Assembly (NCBI GenBank): GCA_028698395.1
Contig: JAQVDG010000068.1
Coordinates: 1 to 8,695, forward strand
Length of the DNA: 8,695 bases
Direction: 5' to 3'
Source of the DNA: Weeksellaceae bacterium
GTDB taxonomy: Bacteria; Bacteroidota; Bacteroidia; Flavobacteriales; Weeksellaceae
Shown here: positions 1-6,819 of the stretch, in pieces
Numbering within the stretch: the stretch's first letter is position 1
Layout of the letters: every line of letters starts with the position of its first letter
Translations under genes and position numbers: made by a program
Notes under the pieces: generated by a model
What the model was told of the DNA's origin: nothing
Databases searched by the model: none
What the model saw: the letters and a program-made list of their open reading frames with translations, nothing else

Positions 1-501
1 ACGTGTGCAAACTTCCTGAGCCGAGTTTTCTTCTTGTGTAGCAACGAAACCTCCACCAATGGAATAATAATCTTGTTCCAATTCATTTCCGTCTTTGAAA
101 ACAGCTTTGAATAGCATTCCGTTTGGATGAAAATCTAAGCTTTTGGATTTATTTAAAACCAGATGATGACCATATAAAAAGGGAATTTCAACTTCTCCGC
201 CCAATTTCAGAGCTTGAGCATTTTTAATTGCTTCAATTTTTTCAGAAATCTTGGAAGTGTCAATTTTTTGAAAATCTTCGCCCGATAAGCCTAACATTCC
301 GGCTATGTCCGTTCCGTGACCGATTCCTGTTTTGGCAAGTGAACCAAAAAACTCAACAAAAACTTCTTTGACTTCTGAGAGTTGATGTTTTTTGCGAATC
401 AATTGAACAAATAAATCTGCTGCATTCCAAGGGCCCATTGTGTGTGAACTGGAAGGACCGATTCCAACTTTAATTATTTCAAAAACACTGATTGATTCCA
501 T
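1..501 (-). CDS. sdaA: L-serine dehydratase (L-serine ammonia-lyase), N-terminal part, cut by window edge
   Basis: This enzyme deaminates L-serine to pyruvate and ammonia in the cytoplasm, using a [4Fe-4S] cluster. The minus strand reads open for 167 codons from an ATG at 501 to the window edge. The N-terminus begins MESISVFEIIKVGIGPSSSH and continues TMGP, the diagnostic opening of the SDH beta domain (GIGPSSSHT at residues 13-21). It is followed by the expected GSLAKTGIGHGTD block at about residues 52-64 and by SIGGGFV near the cut end. The cluster-binding cysteines lie in the C-terminal alpha domain, which is outside the window, so integrity of the whole gene cannot be judged. The start is secure because the family begins only a few residues before the serine motif. 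No Shine-Dalgarno sequence precedes it. It stands apart from the next minus-strand gene by about 310 bases, so it probably has its own promoter, though I see no clean TAnnTTTG element. Confidence 0.93.
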   Translation of the reverse strand, partial: MESISVFEIIKVGIGPSSSHTMGPWNAADLFVQLIRKKHQLSEVKEVFVEFFGSLAKTGIGHGTDIAGMLGLSGEDFQKIDTSKISEKIEAIKNAQALKLGGEVEIPFLYGHHLVLNKSKSLDFHPNGMLFKAVFKDGNELEQDYYSIGGGFVATQEENSAQEVCTR

Positions 502-633
502 TTAATTATTGCTTTTCTTTCACGGAGTGAAGTTAGTTAAAATTTCAACGTTTAGTAAAGTATGAAGTATTTTTTAGATTAAATTTGAAAAAAATTGAAT
601 TTATGAATTTAAGTTATTGGGAGCTTGATACTT

Positions 634-676
634 GTAAGTTGTAAACTGTAAAGTTGTATAATGTATAGTGTACAAA
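634..676. repeat. Degenerate GTA-heptad tandem repeat
   Basis: Six consecutive units begin with GTA at about 7-base spacing: GTAAGTT, GTAAACT, GTAAAGTT (8 bases), GTATAAT, GTATAGT and GTACAAA, starting at 634, 641, 648, 656, 663 and 670. On the opposite strand this reads as repeated AACTTAC/AGTTTAC-like words. Unit length is kept better than sequence, as in an old, drifting short tandem repeat. It lies in noncoding DNA. No function is evident. Confidence 0.55.
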
Positions 677-717
677 AACTGTTATCTTTTGTTTGAATCT
701 TGTGTCCTGATTCTTTA

Positions 718-741
718 TTCTTTTGTCTTGACACAAAAGAA
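718..741. repeat. Short palindrome, 9-bp arms with 6-base loop
   Basis: TTCTTTTGT (718-726) is the exact reverse complement of ACAAAAGAA (733-741), with CTTGAC between them. Neither flank carries a T-run in the right place for an intrinsic terminator, and the stem is AT-rich. It may be a copy of a dispersed intergenic repeat, because similar CTTTTGT/ACAAAAG palindromes feel familiar from flavobacterial intergenic DNA; that is memory rather than a search result. Confidence 0.5.
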
Positions 742-811
742 ACAAAAAACCAGTAAGATGGATAGAAACCACTAACAATTTCTTTTTAAATTCTATCATT
801 TTGAATTTCCG

Positions 812-1099
812 TCAATTAACCCTTTTTACAATTACTCCTCTTTGAATAGGATTCCTCTCTATATTTACGTACAGCTCTTCCTGAATGCCCGTAAAATAGT
901 AATAAATCAACTCTACTTCTTCAACTTTACTTAAAATTGAATTATCTAAATTTATGATTAATGAATCTTCTTTTTTTATCGGGATTAAATTAAATTTCCG
1001 TATTCCACTGTGAACCGCATCTTTCATATAATTCTCATAATAAGAATTCAGCTTCAAAGCTTTTCGGTCTTTTGAATAGTTGCTTTTTGAATACAACAT
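812..1099 (-). CDS. Hypothetical protein, 95 aa
   Basis: I do not recognise this protein. From the ATG at 1099 it begins MLYSKSNYSKDRKALKLNSY and ends in IQRGVIVKRVN, followed by TGA. It is soluble-looking, lysine- and isoleucine-rich, and has no signal peptide or membrane segment. The frame is open further upstream to 1153 and could start at a TTG at 1129, adding MFSTVLENRA, which reads like real protein. Beyond 1153 comes an in-frame TAA and then, still in the same frame, the second half of the broken membrane gene at 1154-1470. This ORF could therefore be an independent small gene or the tail of a longer former gene cut by that stop. It has no Shine-Dalgarno sequence before 1099. Composition is not obviously different from its neighbours. 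That it is protein-coding is likely but unproven. Confidence 0.5.
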   Translation of the reverse strand: MLYSKSNYSKDRKALKLNSYYENYMKDAVHSGIRKFNLIPIKKEDSLIINLDNSILSKVEEVELIYYYFTGIQEELYVNIERNPIQRGVIVKRVN

Positions 1100-1153
1100 A
1101 GCCCGGTTTTCTAAAACAGTTGAAAACAAATAAATATCTTCATTATGAAGGTT

Positions 1154-1470
1154 TTATTGGAGTAAAAAATACAAACGCATAGTTGAGGAGTAAGAATATG
1201 ATTTTTTTTCGAGTTTAATACTTGATTTTAAAATTTTTTGAGTCAAAAATATTTGTTCAATAACCCTGAAGAAAAATAATACTCCGAAAATTATTAATTC
1301 AGATGAATCTACATAGAGAAATAAATCTCCAAAAAAAGTAGAATAAAATAAACCATTGCTAAAGTTGATGACAAGCTCAATATAATTTTATTTTTAATGT
1401 CTAATGTTCCCATAATTTCATTGCCTGTTTTTCCAAGTTGTTTCTCTTCAATCACACCGCCACTTAGCAT
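1154..1470 (-). pseudogene. Frameshifted small membrane protein, two hydrophobic segments
   Basis: An ATG at 1470 opens a frame starting MLSGGVIEEKQLGKTGNEIM that runs into a hydrophobic stretch (LAMVYFILLFL) and stops at 1309-1311. Its C-terminal end sits on a run of seven T in the coding strand (A run at 1331-1337). If one base is added there, the frame continues through GDLFLYVDSSEL, a second hydrophobic stretch (IIFGVLFFF), and a basic tail IEQIFLTQKILKSSIKLEKK, ending at TAA 1154-1156. The joined product would be 105 aa with membrane segments near residues 28-47 and 59-76. The family is unknown to me. The joint could be a genuine frameshift mutation, a homopolymer sequencing error, or programmed -1 slippage (see the separate entry). 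It lies 30 bases after the 145-aa gene, so the two may share a transcript. Confidence 0.45.
1330..1336 (-). other. Candidate -1 slippery heptamer T TTT TTG
   Basis: In the zero frame of the small membrane ORF the coding strand reads CTT TTT TTG GAG. This contains the X XXY YYZ pattern T TTT TTG in the correct phase. A -1 slip here would place the ribosome on GGA GAT, exactly the frame that encodes the second hydrophobic segment. The pattern is seen in the sequence; its use as a recoding site is inference, and a plain T-run indel explains the data equally well. I did not identify a convincing downstream stimulatory hairpin. Confidence 0.25.
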
Positions 1471-1500
1471 ATTACCTTAACTTTGATATAGTACTGCTCA

Positions 1501-1938
1501 CTACCAAAACCATTCATTTTTATAAATAATTGAAGTATCCCTTTTTTCAAGCTCTTTGATTAAAAGTTTTTTAAATTCTTGCGTTCTTTCATAATCCCAA
1601 CCAATTCCAAGTCTTTTGTCTTTCGTATTGACGATGATAGAGTTATGAAATTTTAAAACCCTTGCTTCTGTTATTTTGTCTATTTCTATAACTTTGTTAA
1701 TCAGCAGGGACTTTTTGATTATCGCATTTTCTGTTAAGGTAACTCTTACAAAATAGCCATCTATAAAAGATATTGTAAGAAAAACAATAAAGCATATTAA
1801 AAGCAAATGGAGTAATAATGAAAATTCTTCTGAAGAATAAAAAGAATAGGAATAAGGAGCTACAAACACAAGGAGAAGCAGTAACATTCCTATAAGAAGA
1901 ATACTTCTTTTCTGTTTTATTTCAATAATCTTATCCAT
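1501..1938 (-). CDS. Two-TM membrane protein with cytoplasmic tail, PH-like (uncharacterised)
   Basis: This is an uncharacterised 145-aa inner-membrane protein. A basic N-terminus (MDKIIEIKQKR) leads into hydrophobic segments at about residues 12-29 and 40-58, with a short polar loop containing YSSEE. Both ends should face the cytoplasm. The tail, residues 63-131, alternates short beta-like stretches (VRVTLTENAIIKKSLL, VIEIDKITEARVL, NSIIVNTKDKRLGIG) and ends in a charged helix (RTQEFKKLLIKELEKR). That layout resembles bacterial PH-like domain proteins with two N-terminal helices, but this is fold-level inference only. The ATG at 1938 is supported by an AGGAGG just upstream, unlike every larger gene in the window. 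It is first of three small minus-strand frames, and its partner 30 bases downstream is broken. Coding is likely; function is unknown. Confidence 0.75.
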   Translation of the reverse strand: MDKIIEIKQKRSILLIGMLLLLLVFVAPYSYSFYSSEEFSLLLHLLLICFIVFLTISFIDGYFVRVTLTENAIIKKSLLINKVIEIDKITEARVLKFHNSIIVNTKDKRLGIGWDYERTQEFKKLLIKELEKRDTSIIYKNEWFW

Positions 1939-1941
1939 TTT

Positions 1942-1947
1942 CCTCCT
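1942..1947 (-). promoter_or_regulatory. Shine-Dalgarno sequence AGGAGG before the 145-aa gene
   Basis: The coding strand reads AAAAAGGAGGAAAATG, with the AGGAGG core only three bases from the ATG at 1938. A perfect core is unusual beside acnA, panB, ugd and the others, which have A-rich leaders and no such motif. The spacing is shorter than optimal, so its strength is uncertain. Confidence 0.5.
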
Positions 1948-2186
1948 TTTTAAATTTAATCTTTTTTCAAGAACTTTTTATAAACAATAGCTCTAATGCA
2001 CTACCCGAAAGCAAAAAAGATAAATTTAGTTTTATGATTATAGTAAATTTTATTTCCTGACCAAAATAGGACTAATTTGTTTTTTGTCCAAAACTTTATG
2101 AATTCAATATAAAAATAGCTGTTTAACAAGTCAGTAAAAGTGGTCAACATTTTTTAGACATGAACTCAAAACCACAGGAACATTTG

Positions 2187-2201
2187 TTAACATACTGTTA
2201 A
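2187..2201. promoter_or_regulatory. Perfect palindrome TTAACA-TAC-TGTTAA, candidate operator
   Basis: The 6-bp arms are exact reverse complements around a 3-base centre, about 70 bases before the acnA start and about 38 bases before its candidate -7 element. Size and symmetry suit a dimeric helix-turn-helix regulator. A further half-site-like TTAACA lies upstream at 2123-2128. No regulator gene is nearby, and a 12-base match in AT-rich DNA can arise by chance, so the role is inferred. Confidence 0.35.
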
Positions 2202-2238
2202 AATGAAGTGCAAGCCTTTTTATGAGTATAAAATTGAA

Positions 2239-2246
2239 TAACTTTA
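2239..2246 (+). promoter_or_regulatory. Candidate acnA -7 promoter element TAACTTTA
   Basis: This matches the Bacteroidota consensus TAnnTTTG at all but the last base and would start transcription about 20 bases before the acnA ATG. A T-run at 2217-2221 sits roughly where the -33 element is expected, but it lacks the G of TTTG. It is a weak prediction. Confidence 0.3.
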
Positions 2247-2271
2247 AACCTCACAAAACCATTTTTTAACT

Positions 2272-5052
2272 ATGCAACAAGATATTTATAATCTCCGCAA
2301 AACTTTAAAAAGTTCCAAAGGAGAATTAACGTATTACAGCCTTTCTGAATTAGAAAAAGAAGGTATTAATGTAAAAAAACTTCCTTTTTCCATTCGGGTA
2401 CTTTTGGAAAACGCACTTCGCAATTACGATGATTTTCAAGTAACTAAAGGACATTTGGACACTATTTTACATTGGAATCCAAAAGGAAGTGATAAAGATG
2501 TAGCATTTAAACCTGCCCGTGTATTGATGCAGGATTTTACAGGAGTTCCGGCGGTAGTGGACATTGCTTCTCTACGTGCCGAAGTAGCCCGAAAAGGAAA
2601 AGATGCTTCAAAAATAAACCCATTAATTCCGGTAGATTTAGTTATTGACCACAGTGTACAGGTCGATTACTTCGCTGCACAATATGCTTATCAGAAAAAT
2701 ATGGAAGTAGAATATGAAAGAAACAACGAACGTTACACTTTCTTGAAATGGGCACAGAGTTCTTTTGATAATTTTAGTGTCGTTCCTCCGGGAATGGGAA
2801 TTTGCCACCAAGTTAATCTGGAATATTTATCACAAGGAGCCATTGCTCGTGATGGATTGGTTTTTCCGGATTCTTTGGTAGGAACAGATAGTCATACGCC
2901 TATGGTTAACGGAATTGGAGTAGTAGCATGGGGCGTAGGAGGAATTGAAGCAGAAGCCGCTATTTTAGGACAACCTACTTATTTCATCAGTCCGGAGGTT
3001 ATTGGATTAAAATTAGTAGGAAAATTACCAACAGGTACAACCGCAACCGATTTGGTATTGACCATTGCTAATATGCTCAGACAATACGGTGTAGTAGGAA
3101 AATTTGTAGAAGTTTTTGGCTCAGGATTAGATAATTTATCCGTTCCTGACCGAGCAACTATTGGAAATATGTCACCGGAATTCGGATGTACGATTACTTA
3201 CTTCCCGATTGACAATAAAACTTTGGAATATATGCGAAGTAGTAACCGAAGTGAGGAACAAGTTCAATTGGTGGAACAATATTGTAAAGCCAATATGCTA
3301 TGGCGTGAAAATGAAGATTTAATTGAATATACGGATGTACTTGAATTGGATATTTCTACGGTTCAACCCACTGTGGCAGGTCCTAAACGTCCACAAGATA
3401 AAATTTTATTGAAAGATTTAAAAGAGAAATTCATTGAATTAGAGCATCAGACTTTCGGTAGAACGTATATCCAACCGGAAGAACGCGAGAGAGCACTTTC
3501 AAGATGGAAAGCAGAAGGTGGAAATATGGTTTTGGAACAATCCAAGAATCCATCTCCGGATATTGAAATAGAATCCAAAGAAGAAAATGGACTGAAAACA
3601 GTTTGGATTTCCAGAGATCATCAAAAATATATGCTTTCAGACGGAGCCGTAGCCATTGCTGCTATTACTTCCTGTACCAATACCTCAAATCCTTACGTGA
3701 TGATTGGAGCCGGATTGGTAGCAAAAAATGCACGGGAACAAGGAATTGATGTAAAACCTTGGGTAAAAACTTCCTTAGCACCGGGTTCAAAAGTTGTAAC
3801 CGATTATTTGGAAAAAGCAGATTTAATGAAGGATTTGGAAGCATTGGAATTCCATTTAGTAGGCTACGGATGTACTTCCTGTATCGGGAATTCAGGTCCG
3901 CTTCCTCCTGAAGTAGCCAAAGCTGTAGAAGAAAACGATTTGGTAGTCACTTCTGTTTTATCCGGAAACCGGAATTTTGAAGCCCGTATTCATCCACAAG
4001 TTAAAATGAATTTTCTGATGTCGCCCATGTTGGTTGTTGCTTTTGCTTTGGCGGGTCGTGTGGATATTGATTTAACAACCGAACCTTTGGGACACGACAG
4101 AAACGGTCGGGCGGTTTATCTGAAAGATGTTTGGCCAAGTGATGATGAAATTAGAAGCGTTATGGATAAAGTACTTTCTAAAGATGATTTCAAGAAAAAT
4201 TACGATGAAATTTTTGCAGGAAATGAAATTTGGAGAAATCTGAATGTGCCTCAAGATAAATTATACCAATGGGATGAAGACTCCACTTATATTAAAGAAG
4301 TTCCATTCTTTTACAATTTATCCGAAAAAACTCAAGCTCTGAAAAATATTGAAGGAGCACGGGTTTTACTTGTTTTGGGCGATAGTATTACGACTGACCA
4401 TATTTCTCCGGCAGGTTCATTTTCTGAAGACTCTGCTGCCGGAAAGTATTTGATTTCGAGAGGTGTGGCAAAAAAAGATTTTAACAGTTACGGTTCGAGA
4501 AGAGGAAATGATGAAGTAATGGTACGTGGAACTTTTGCAAATGTCCGAATCAAAAATCAATTGGCAACAAAAGAAGGAGGATTCACCACTCATTTACCTT
4601 CTAATGAAGAATTAACAGTTTTTGAAGCTTCTCAAAAATATAAAGCAGACAATACTCCACTGATTGTTCTTGCCGGAAAAGAATACGGAAGCGGTTCGTC
4701 CAGAGACTGGGCCGCAAAAGGAACTTTTCTGTTGGGAGTGAAAGCCGTTTTAGCAGAAAGTTATGAAAGAATTCACAGAAGTAATTTAATCATGATGGGC
4801 GTTTTGCCTTTGCAATACAAAGATGGAGAAAGTGCTGCGAAATATGGATTAACCGGAAAAGAAATTATCAGTATTGAAGGAATTCAGGAAGGTTTACATC
4901 CATCAAAAACAGTAAAAATGAAAGCAGAAAAAGAAGATGGAAGTGTGATTAGTTTTGATGTAATTGCTCGTTTGGATTCTCCGATAGAAGTAGCTTATTA
5001 TGAAAATGAAGGAATTCTTCAATACGTTTTACGTCAGTTTTTGAAAGAATAA
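2272..5052 (+). CDS. acnA: Aconitate hydratase A (aconitase)
   Basis: This enzyme interconverts citrate and isocitrate through cis-aconitate in the TCA cycle, in the cytoplasm. The frame encodes 926 aa, slightly longer than the roughly 890 aa of E. coli AcnA; the extra length appears mostly in the segment before the first cluster cysteine (about residues 370-455). The [4Fe-4S] ligands are Cys468 in SCTNTSNP and Cys534 and Cys537 in GCTSCIGNSGP. Active-site blocks include IDHSVQ (Asp126-His127), GTDSHTP (residues 204-210) and YGSGSSRDWAAKG (Ser809, Ser810, Arg811) in the C-terminal swivel domain, which starts near LGDSITTDHISPAGS at about residue 702. All key residues seem present, so it should be active. 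The ATG at 2272 fits the family start (a short lead before LKSSKGELTYYSL); no Shine-Dalgarno sequence is present. The gene stands alone: divergent from small ORFs, convergent with the pseudouridine synthase, and closed by a strong terminator. Confidence 0.97.
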   Translation: MQQDIYNLRKTLKSSKGELTYYSLSELEKEGINVKKLPFSIRVLLENALRNYDDFQVTKGHLDTILHWNPKGSDKDVAFKPARVLMQDFTGVPAVVDIASLRAEVARKGKDASKINPLIPVDLVIDHSVQVDYFAAQYAYQKNMEVEYERNNERYTFLKWAQSSFDNFSVVPPGMGICHQVNLEYLSQGAIARDGLVFPDSLVGTDSHTPMVNGIGVVAWGVGGIEAEAAILGQPTYFISPEVIGLKLVGKLPTGTTATDLVLTIANMLRQYGVVGKFVEVFGSGLDNLSVPDRATIGNMSPEFGCTITYFPIDNKTLEYMRSSNRSEEQVQLVEQYCKANMLWRENEDLIEYTDVLELDISTVQPTVAGPKRPQDKILLKDLKEKFIELEHQTFGRTYIQPEERERALSRWKAEGGNMVLEQSKNPSPDIEIESKEENGLKTVWISRDHQKYMLSDGAVAIAAITSCTNTSNPYVMIGAGLVAKNAREQGIDVKPWVKTSLAPGSKVVTDYLEKADLMKDLEALEFHLVGYGCTSCIGNSGPLPPEVAKAVEENDLVVTSVLSGNRNFEARIHPQVKMNFLMSPMLVVAFALAGRVDIDLTTEPLGHDRNGRAVYLKDVWPSDDEIRSVMDKVLSKDDFKKNYDEIFAGNEIWRNLNVPQDKLYQWDEDSTYIKEVPFFYNLSEKTQALKNIEGARVLLVLGDSITTDHISPAGSFSEDSAAGKYLISRGVAKKDFNSYGSRRGNDEVMVRGTFANVRIKNQLATKEGGFTTHLPSNEELTVFEASQKYKADNTPLIVLAGKEYGSGSSRDWAAKGTFLLGVKAVLAESYERIHRSNLIMMGVLPLQYKDGESAAKYGLTGKEIISIEGIQEGLHPSKTVKMKAEKEDGSVISFDVIARLDSPIEVAYYENEGILQYVLRQFLKE

Positions 5053-5077
5053 AAACAGAATAAAATTGAATCGTTTG

Positions 5078-5107
5078 AAAAAATCCGGACTTTCGTTCGG
5101 ATTTTTT
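5078..5107. terminator. Bidirectional intrinsic terminator between acnA and the pseudouridine synthase gene
   Basis: AAAAAATCCG (5078-5087) pairs perfectly with CGGATTTTTT (5098-5107). The stem extends inward by G-T, A-T and C-G pairs to a TTTC loop (5091-5094), giving 13 bp. The T-run ends the hairpin on the plus strand, and the A-run gives an equivalent T-run on the minus strand, so one structure can stop both converging transcripts. It starts 26 bases after the acnA stop and ends 37 bases from the stop of the minus-strand gene. Confidence 0.9.
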
Positions 5108-5143
5108 AGGTTTCAAATTCAAAAAAATAAGGAAAACCAATAA

Positions 5144-5833
5144 TTACACAATTTTAAGACAAGCTTTCCAAATGGCACCTTCGGGCGGTGGAGCTATAAT
5201 TGAAATTTCTTCTTTTCTTACCGGATGTAGGAATTGAATACTGCGTGCGTGAAGCGAAATACTTCCATCGGGATTGGAGCGTTTGGCACCGTATTTTAAA
5301 TCGCCTTTAATCGGATGACCAATGAAACTCAATTGTGAACGGATTTGGTGTGAACGACCGGTAAATAAATCAACTTCCAATAAGGAATAATGCTCCAAAT
5401 GTCCGATTAATTTATATTCTAAAATAGCTTTTTTGGCTTCCGGAGTAGGTTTGATAAAAACACTGACCTTATTGGTTTTCGAGTTTTTTCGGAGAAAATG
5501 CTCCAATCTTTCAGCTGATTTTTCGGGTTCTCCTTCCACAATTGCCCAATAAGCTTTTTGGACATTTCGAGTTTTAAATAATTCGTTCATTCGGCTCAAA
5601 GCTTTACTGGTTTTAGCAAAAGCCAAAATACCACTTGTCGGGCGATCCAAACGATGAATTAATCCCAAGAAAACATTTCCCGGTTTTTTATCCCGAACTT
5701 TAATAAATTCCTTCAAACTTTCCACCAAAGGAACATCACCGCTTAGGTCAGCTTGTGCTAATTCTCCTGCTTTTTTATTGAAAATAAGCAAATGGTTGTC
5801 TTCAAAAACTATTCTTTTGCTGAAATTTTCCAT
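5144..5833 (-). CDS. RluA-family RNA pseudouridine synthase
   Basis: This enzyme isomerises specific uridines to pseudouridine in rRNA or tRNA. The 229-aa protein is a bare catalytic domain with no N-terminal S4 domain. The signature HRLDRPTSG spans residues 60-68, with catalytic Asp63. The supporting blocks are IVFEDNHLLIFNKKAG near the N-terminus, FKTRNVQKAYWAIVEG at about 86-101, GRSHQIRSQLSFIGHPIKGD at 159-178 and SLHARSIQFLHP at 193-204. The length suits short RluA/RluC-like members; which RNA position it modifies cannot be read from the sequence. It starts 47 bases downstream of panB on the same strand, so it is probably co-transcribed with it, and it ends facing the shared terminator with acnA. 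No Shine-Dalgarno sequence is seen. The start is well placed, only about eight residues before the first conserved strand. Confidence 0.93.
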   Translation of the reverse strand: MENFSKRIVFEDNHLLIFNKKAGELAQADLSGDVPLVESLKEFIKVRDKKPGNVFLGLIHRLDRPTSGILAFAKTSKALSRMNELFKTRNVQKAYWAIVEGEPEKSAERLEHFLRKNSKTNKVSVFIKPTPEAKKAILEYKLIGHLEHYSLLEVDLFTGRSHQIRSQLSFIGHPIKGDLKYGAKRSNPDGSISLHARSIQFLHPVRKEEISIIAPPPEGAIWKACLKIV

Positions 5834-5880
5834 AGTAAAATCAAGTACTGAAATTTCTTTTTTCAGAACAATTAAAAAGA

Positions 5881-6693
5881 TTAATATTGTTCAGTTTCAT
5901 TAGGGAAATCTTTATTTTTCACATCGCTTACATAGCGTTGAACAGCCTGAGTGATTTCTTCATAAAGATTCAAATATTGGCGTAAGAATTTTGGTGTAAA
6001 CTCATGCGTCATGCCTAACATATCGTGAACAACCAAAACTTGTCCATCGCAATCCGCTCCGGCACCAATTCCAATTGTTGGAATAGAAATACTTTCGGTT
6101 ACTTTTTTCGCTAATTGAGCCGGAATTTTTTCCATAACAACAGAAAAAGCACCTAATTCTTCTAAAAGTCGGGCATCTTCAAGCAATTTTTCAGCTTCTG
6201 CTTCTTCTTTTGCTCGAACTTTATAAGTTCCGAATTGATAAATAGATTGGGGTGTTAATCCTAAATGTCCCATAACGGGAATTCCTGCATTGACAATCCG
6301 TTGAATAGATTTTTGAATTTCTTTTCCACCTTCTAATTTAATGGCATGTGCACCGGATTCTTTCATAATCCGAACAGCAGAATCCAATGCCCTTTGTGGG
6401 TCGGATTGATAGGTGCCAAAAGGTAAATCGACAACAACCAAACAACGCTTTGCTGCACGAACTACACCTTGAGCATGATAAATCATTTGATCCAAAGTAA
6501 TGGGAAGAGTGGTTTCGTGACCTGCCATAACATTGGAAGCCGAATCGCCCACTAAAATAACATCAACTCCACCGGCATCTACCATGGAAGCTATAGTGTA
6601 ATCATAAGAAGTTAACATGGAAATTTTTTCCTTTCCTTTCATACTTCTCAGAGTTTCCGTTGTTATTCTTTTTATTTCTTTGTTTATTGACAT
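5881..6693 (-). CDS. panB: 3-methyl-2-oxobutanoate hydroxymethyltransferase (ketopantoate hydroxymethyltransferase)
   Basis: This enzyme transfers a hydroxymethyl group from 5,10-methylenetetrahydrofolate to 3-methyl-2-oxobutanoate, giving ketopantoate, the first committed step to pantothenate and coenzyme A. The 270 aa match the family length (E. coli 264). The TIM-barrel motifs are all present: [20 protein letters not shown] (residues 26-45), [48 protein letters not shown] and [18 protein letters not shown] with HDMLGM. By family homology the Mg2+ ligands are Asp50, Asp89 and Glu121, and the catalytic base is Glu188 (VMEKIP). The ATG at 6693 gives the usual short lead (about 24 residues) before the first barrel strand. 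It is divergent from ugd, with 126 bases between them, and probably heads a two-gene transcript with the pseudouridine synthase. No other pan gene is in the window. Confidence 0.97.
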   Translation of the reverse strand: MSINKEIKRITTETLRSMKGKEKISMLTSYDYTIASMVDAGGVDVILVGDSASNVMAGHETTLPITLDQMIYHAQGVVRAAKRCLVVVDLPFGTYQSDPQRALDSAVRIMKESGAHAIKLEGGKEIQKSIQRIVNAGIPVMGHLGLTPQSIYQFGTYKVRAKEEAEAEKLLEDARLLEELGAFSVVMEKIPAQLAKKVTESISIPTIGIGAGADCDGQVLVVHDMLGMTHEFTPKFLRQYLNLYEEITQAVQRYVSDVKNKDFPNETEQY

Positions 6694-6737
6694 GACTAAA
6701 TTTTGGGCTAAGATAAAACGAATTCATTTTAAAGCCT

Positions 6738-6745
6738 TATTTTTG
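6738..6745 (+). promoter_or_regulatory. Candidate -7 promoter element for ugd, TATTTTTG
   Basis: This is an exact match to the Bacteroidota consensus TAnnTTTG in the 126-base divergent gap between panB and ugd. It would give a leader of roughly 70 bases before the ugd ATG. A TTTG occurs upstream at 6702-6705, but the spacing (about 32 bases) is too long for a normal -33 element, so only the -7 box supports it. Confidence 0.4.
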
Positions 6746-6819
6746 CGTGGCCAATTTTTAAAGAACAGAAAGAGTGGCTTGGAAATAGTAAGGAATTATA
6801 ATAAAAAATAAACTCAGAA

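Larger units (their letters stand above)
502..811. other. Gene-poor AT-rich intergenic region
   Basis: This stretch of 310 bases separates sdaA from the small minus-strand genes. It holds a degenerate GTA-heptad repeat (634-676) and a 9-bp-arm palindrome (717-741 area), listed separately. A minus-strand reading frame of 61 codons (614-799) crosses both, but its C-terminal half is just the translation of the short repeat and its middle is the translation of the palindrome, so I do not accept it as a gene. No convincing terminator is visible for the upstream minus-strand genes. The sdaA promoter should lie in 502-600, but I cannot point to a good match. Confidence 0.6.
1939..2271. other. Divergent intergenic region between the 145-aa gene and acnA
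   Basis: This is 333 bases of AT-rich DNA without a credible gene. It must carry promoters in both directions. On the acnA side it holds a perfect 15-bp palindrome (2187-2201) and a near-consensus -7 element (2239-2246); on the other side is the AGGAGG at 1942-1947. The remainder (about 1950-2180) shows no RNA gene or strong hairpin that I can support. Confidence 0.6.

Noticed and set aside
614..799. Minus-strand 61-codon frame with a hydrophobic start
   Set aside because: Its middle is the translation of the 718-741 palindrome and its end is the translation of the GTA-heptad repeat; no SD and no family resemblance.
4949..5140. Minus-strand frame overlapping the end of acnA
   Set aside because: It runs through the acnA-end terminator and lies antisense to a conserved enzyme; a shadow frame.
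5848..5866. CTGAAA/TTTCAG inverted repeat between panB and the pseudouridine synthase gene
   Set aside because: Only 6 bp of AT-rich stem around a 7-base loop; too weak to call a terminator or attenuator.
6617..6811. Plus-strand 64-codon frame across the panB start and the gap before ugd
   Set aside because: Mostly antisense to panB codons and then promoter DNA; protein is low-complexity and unlike any family.
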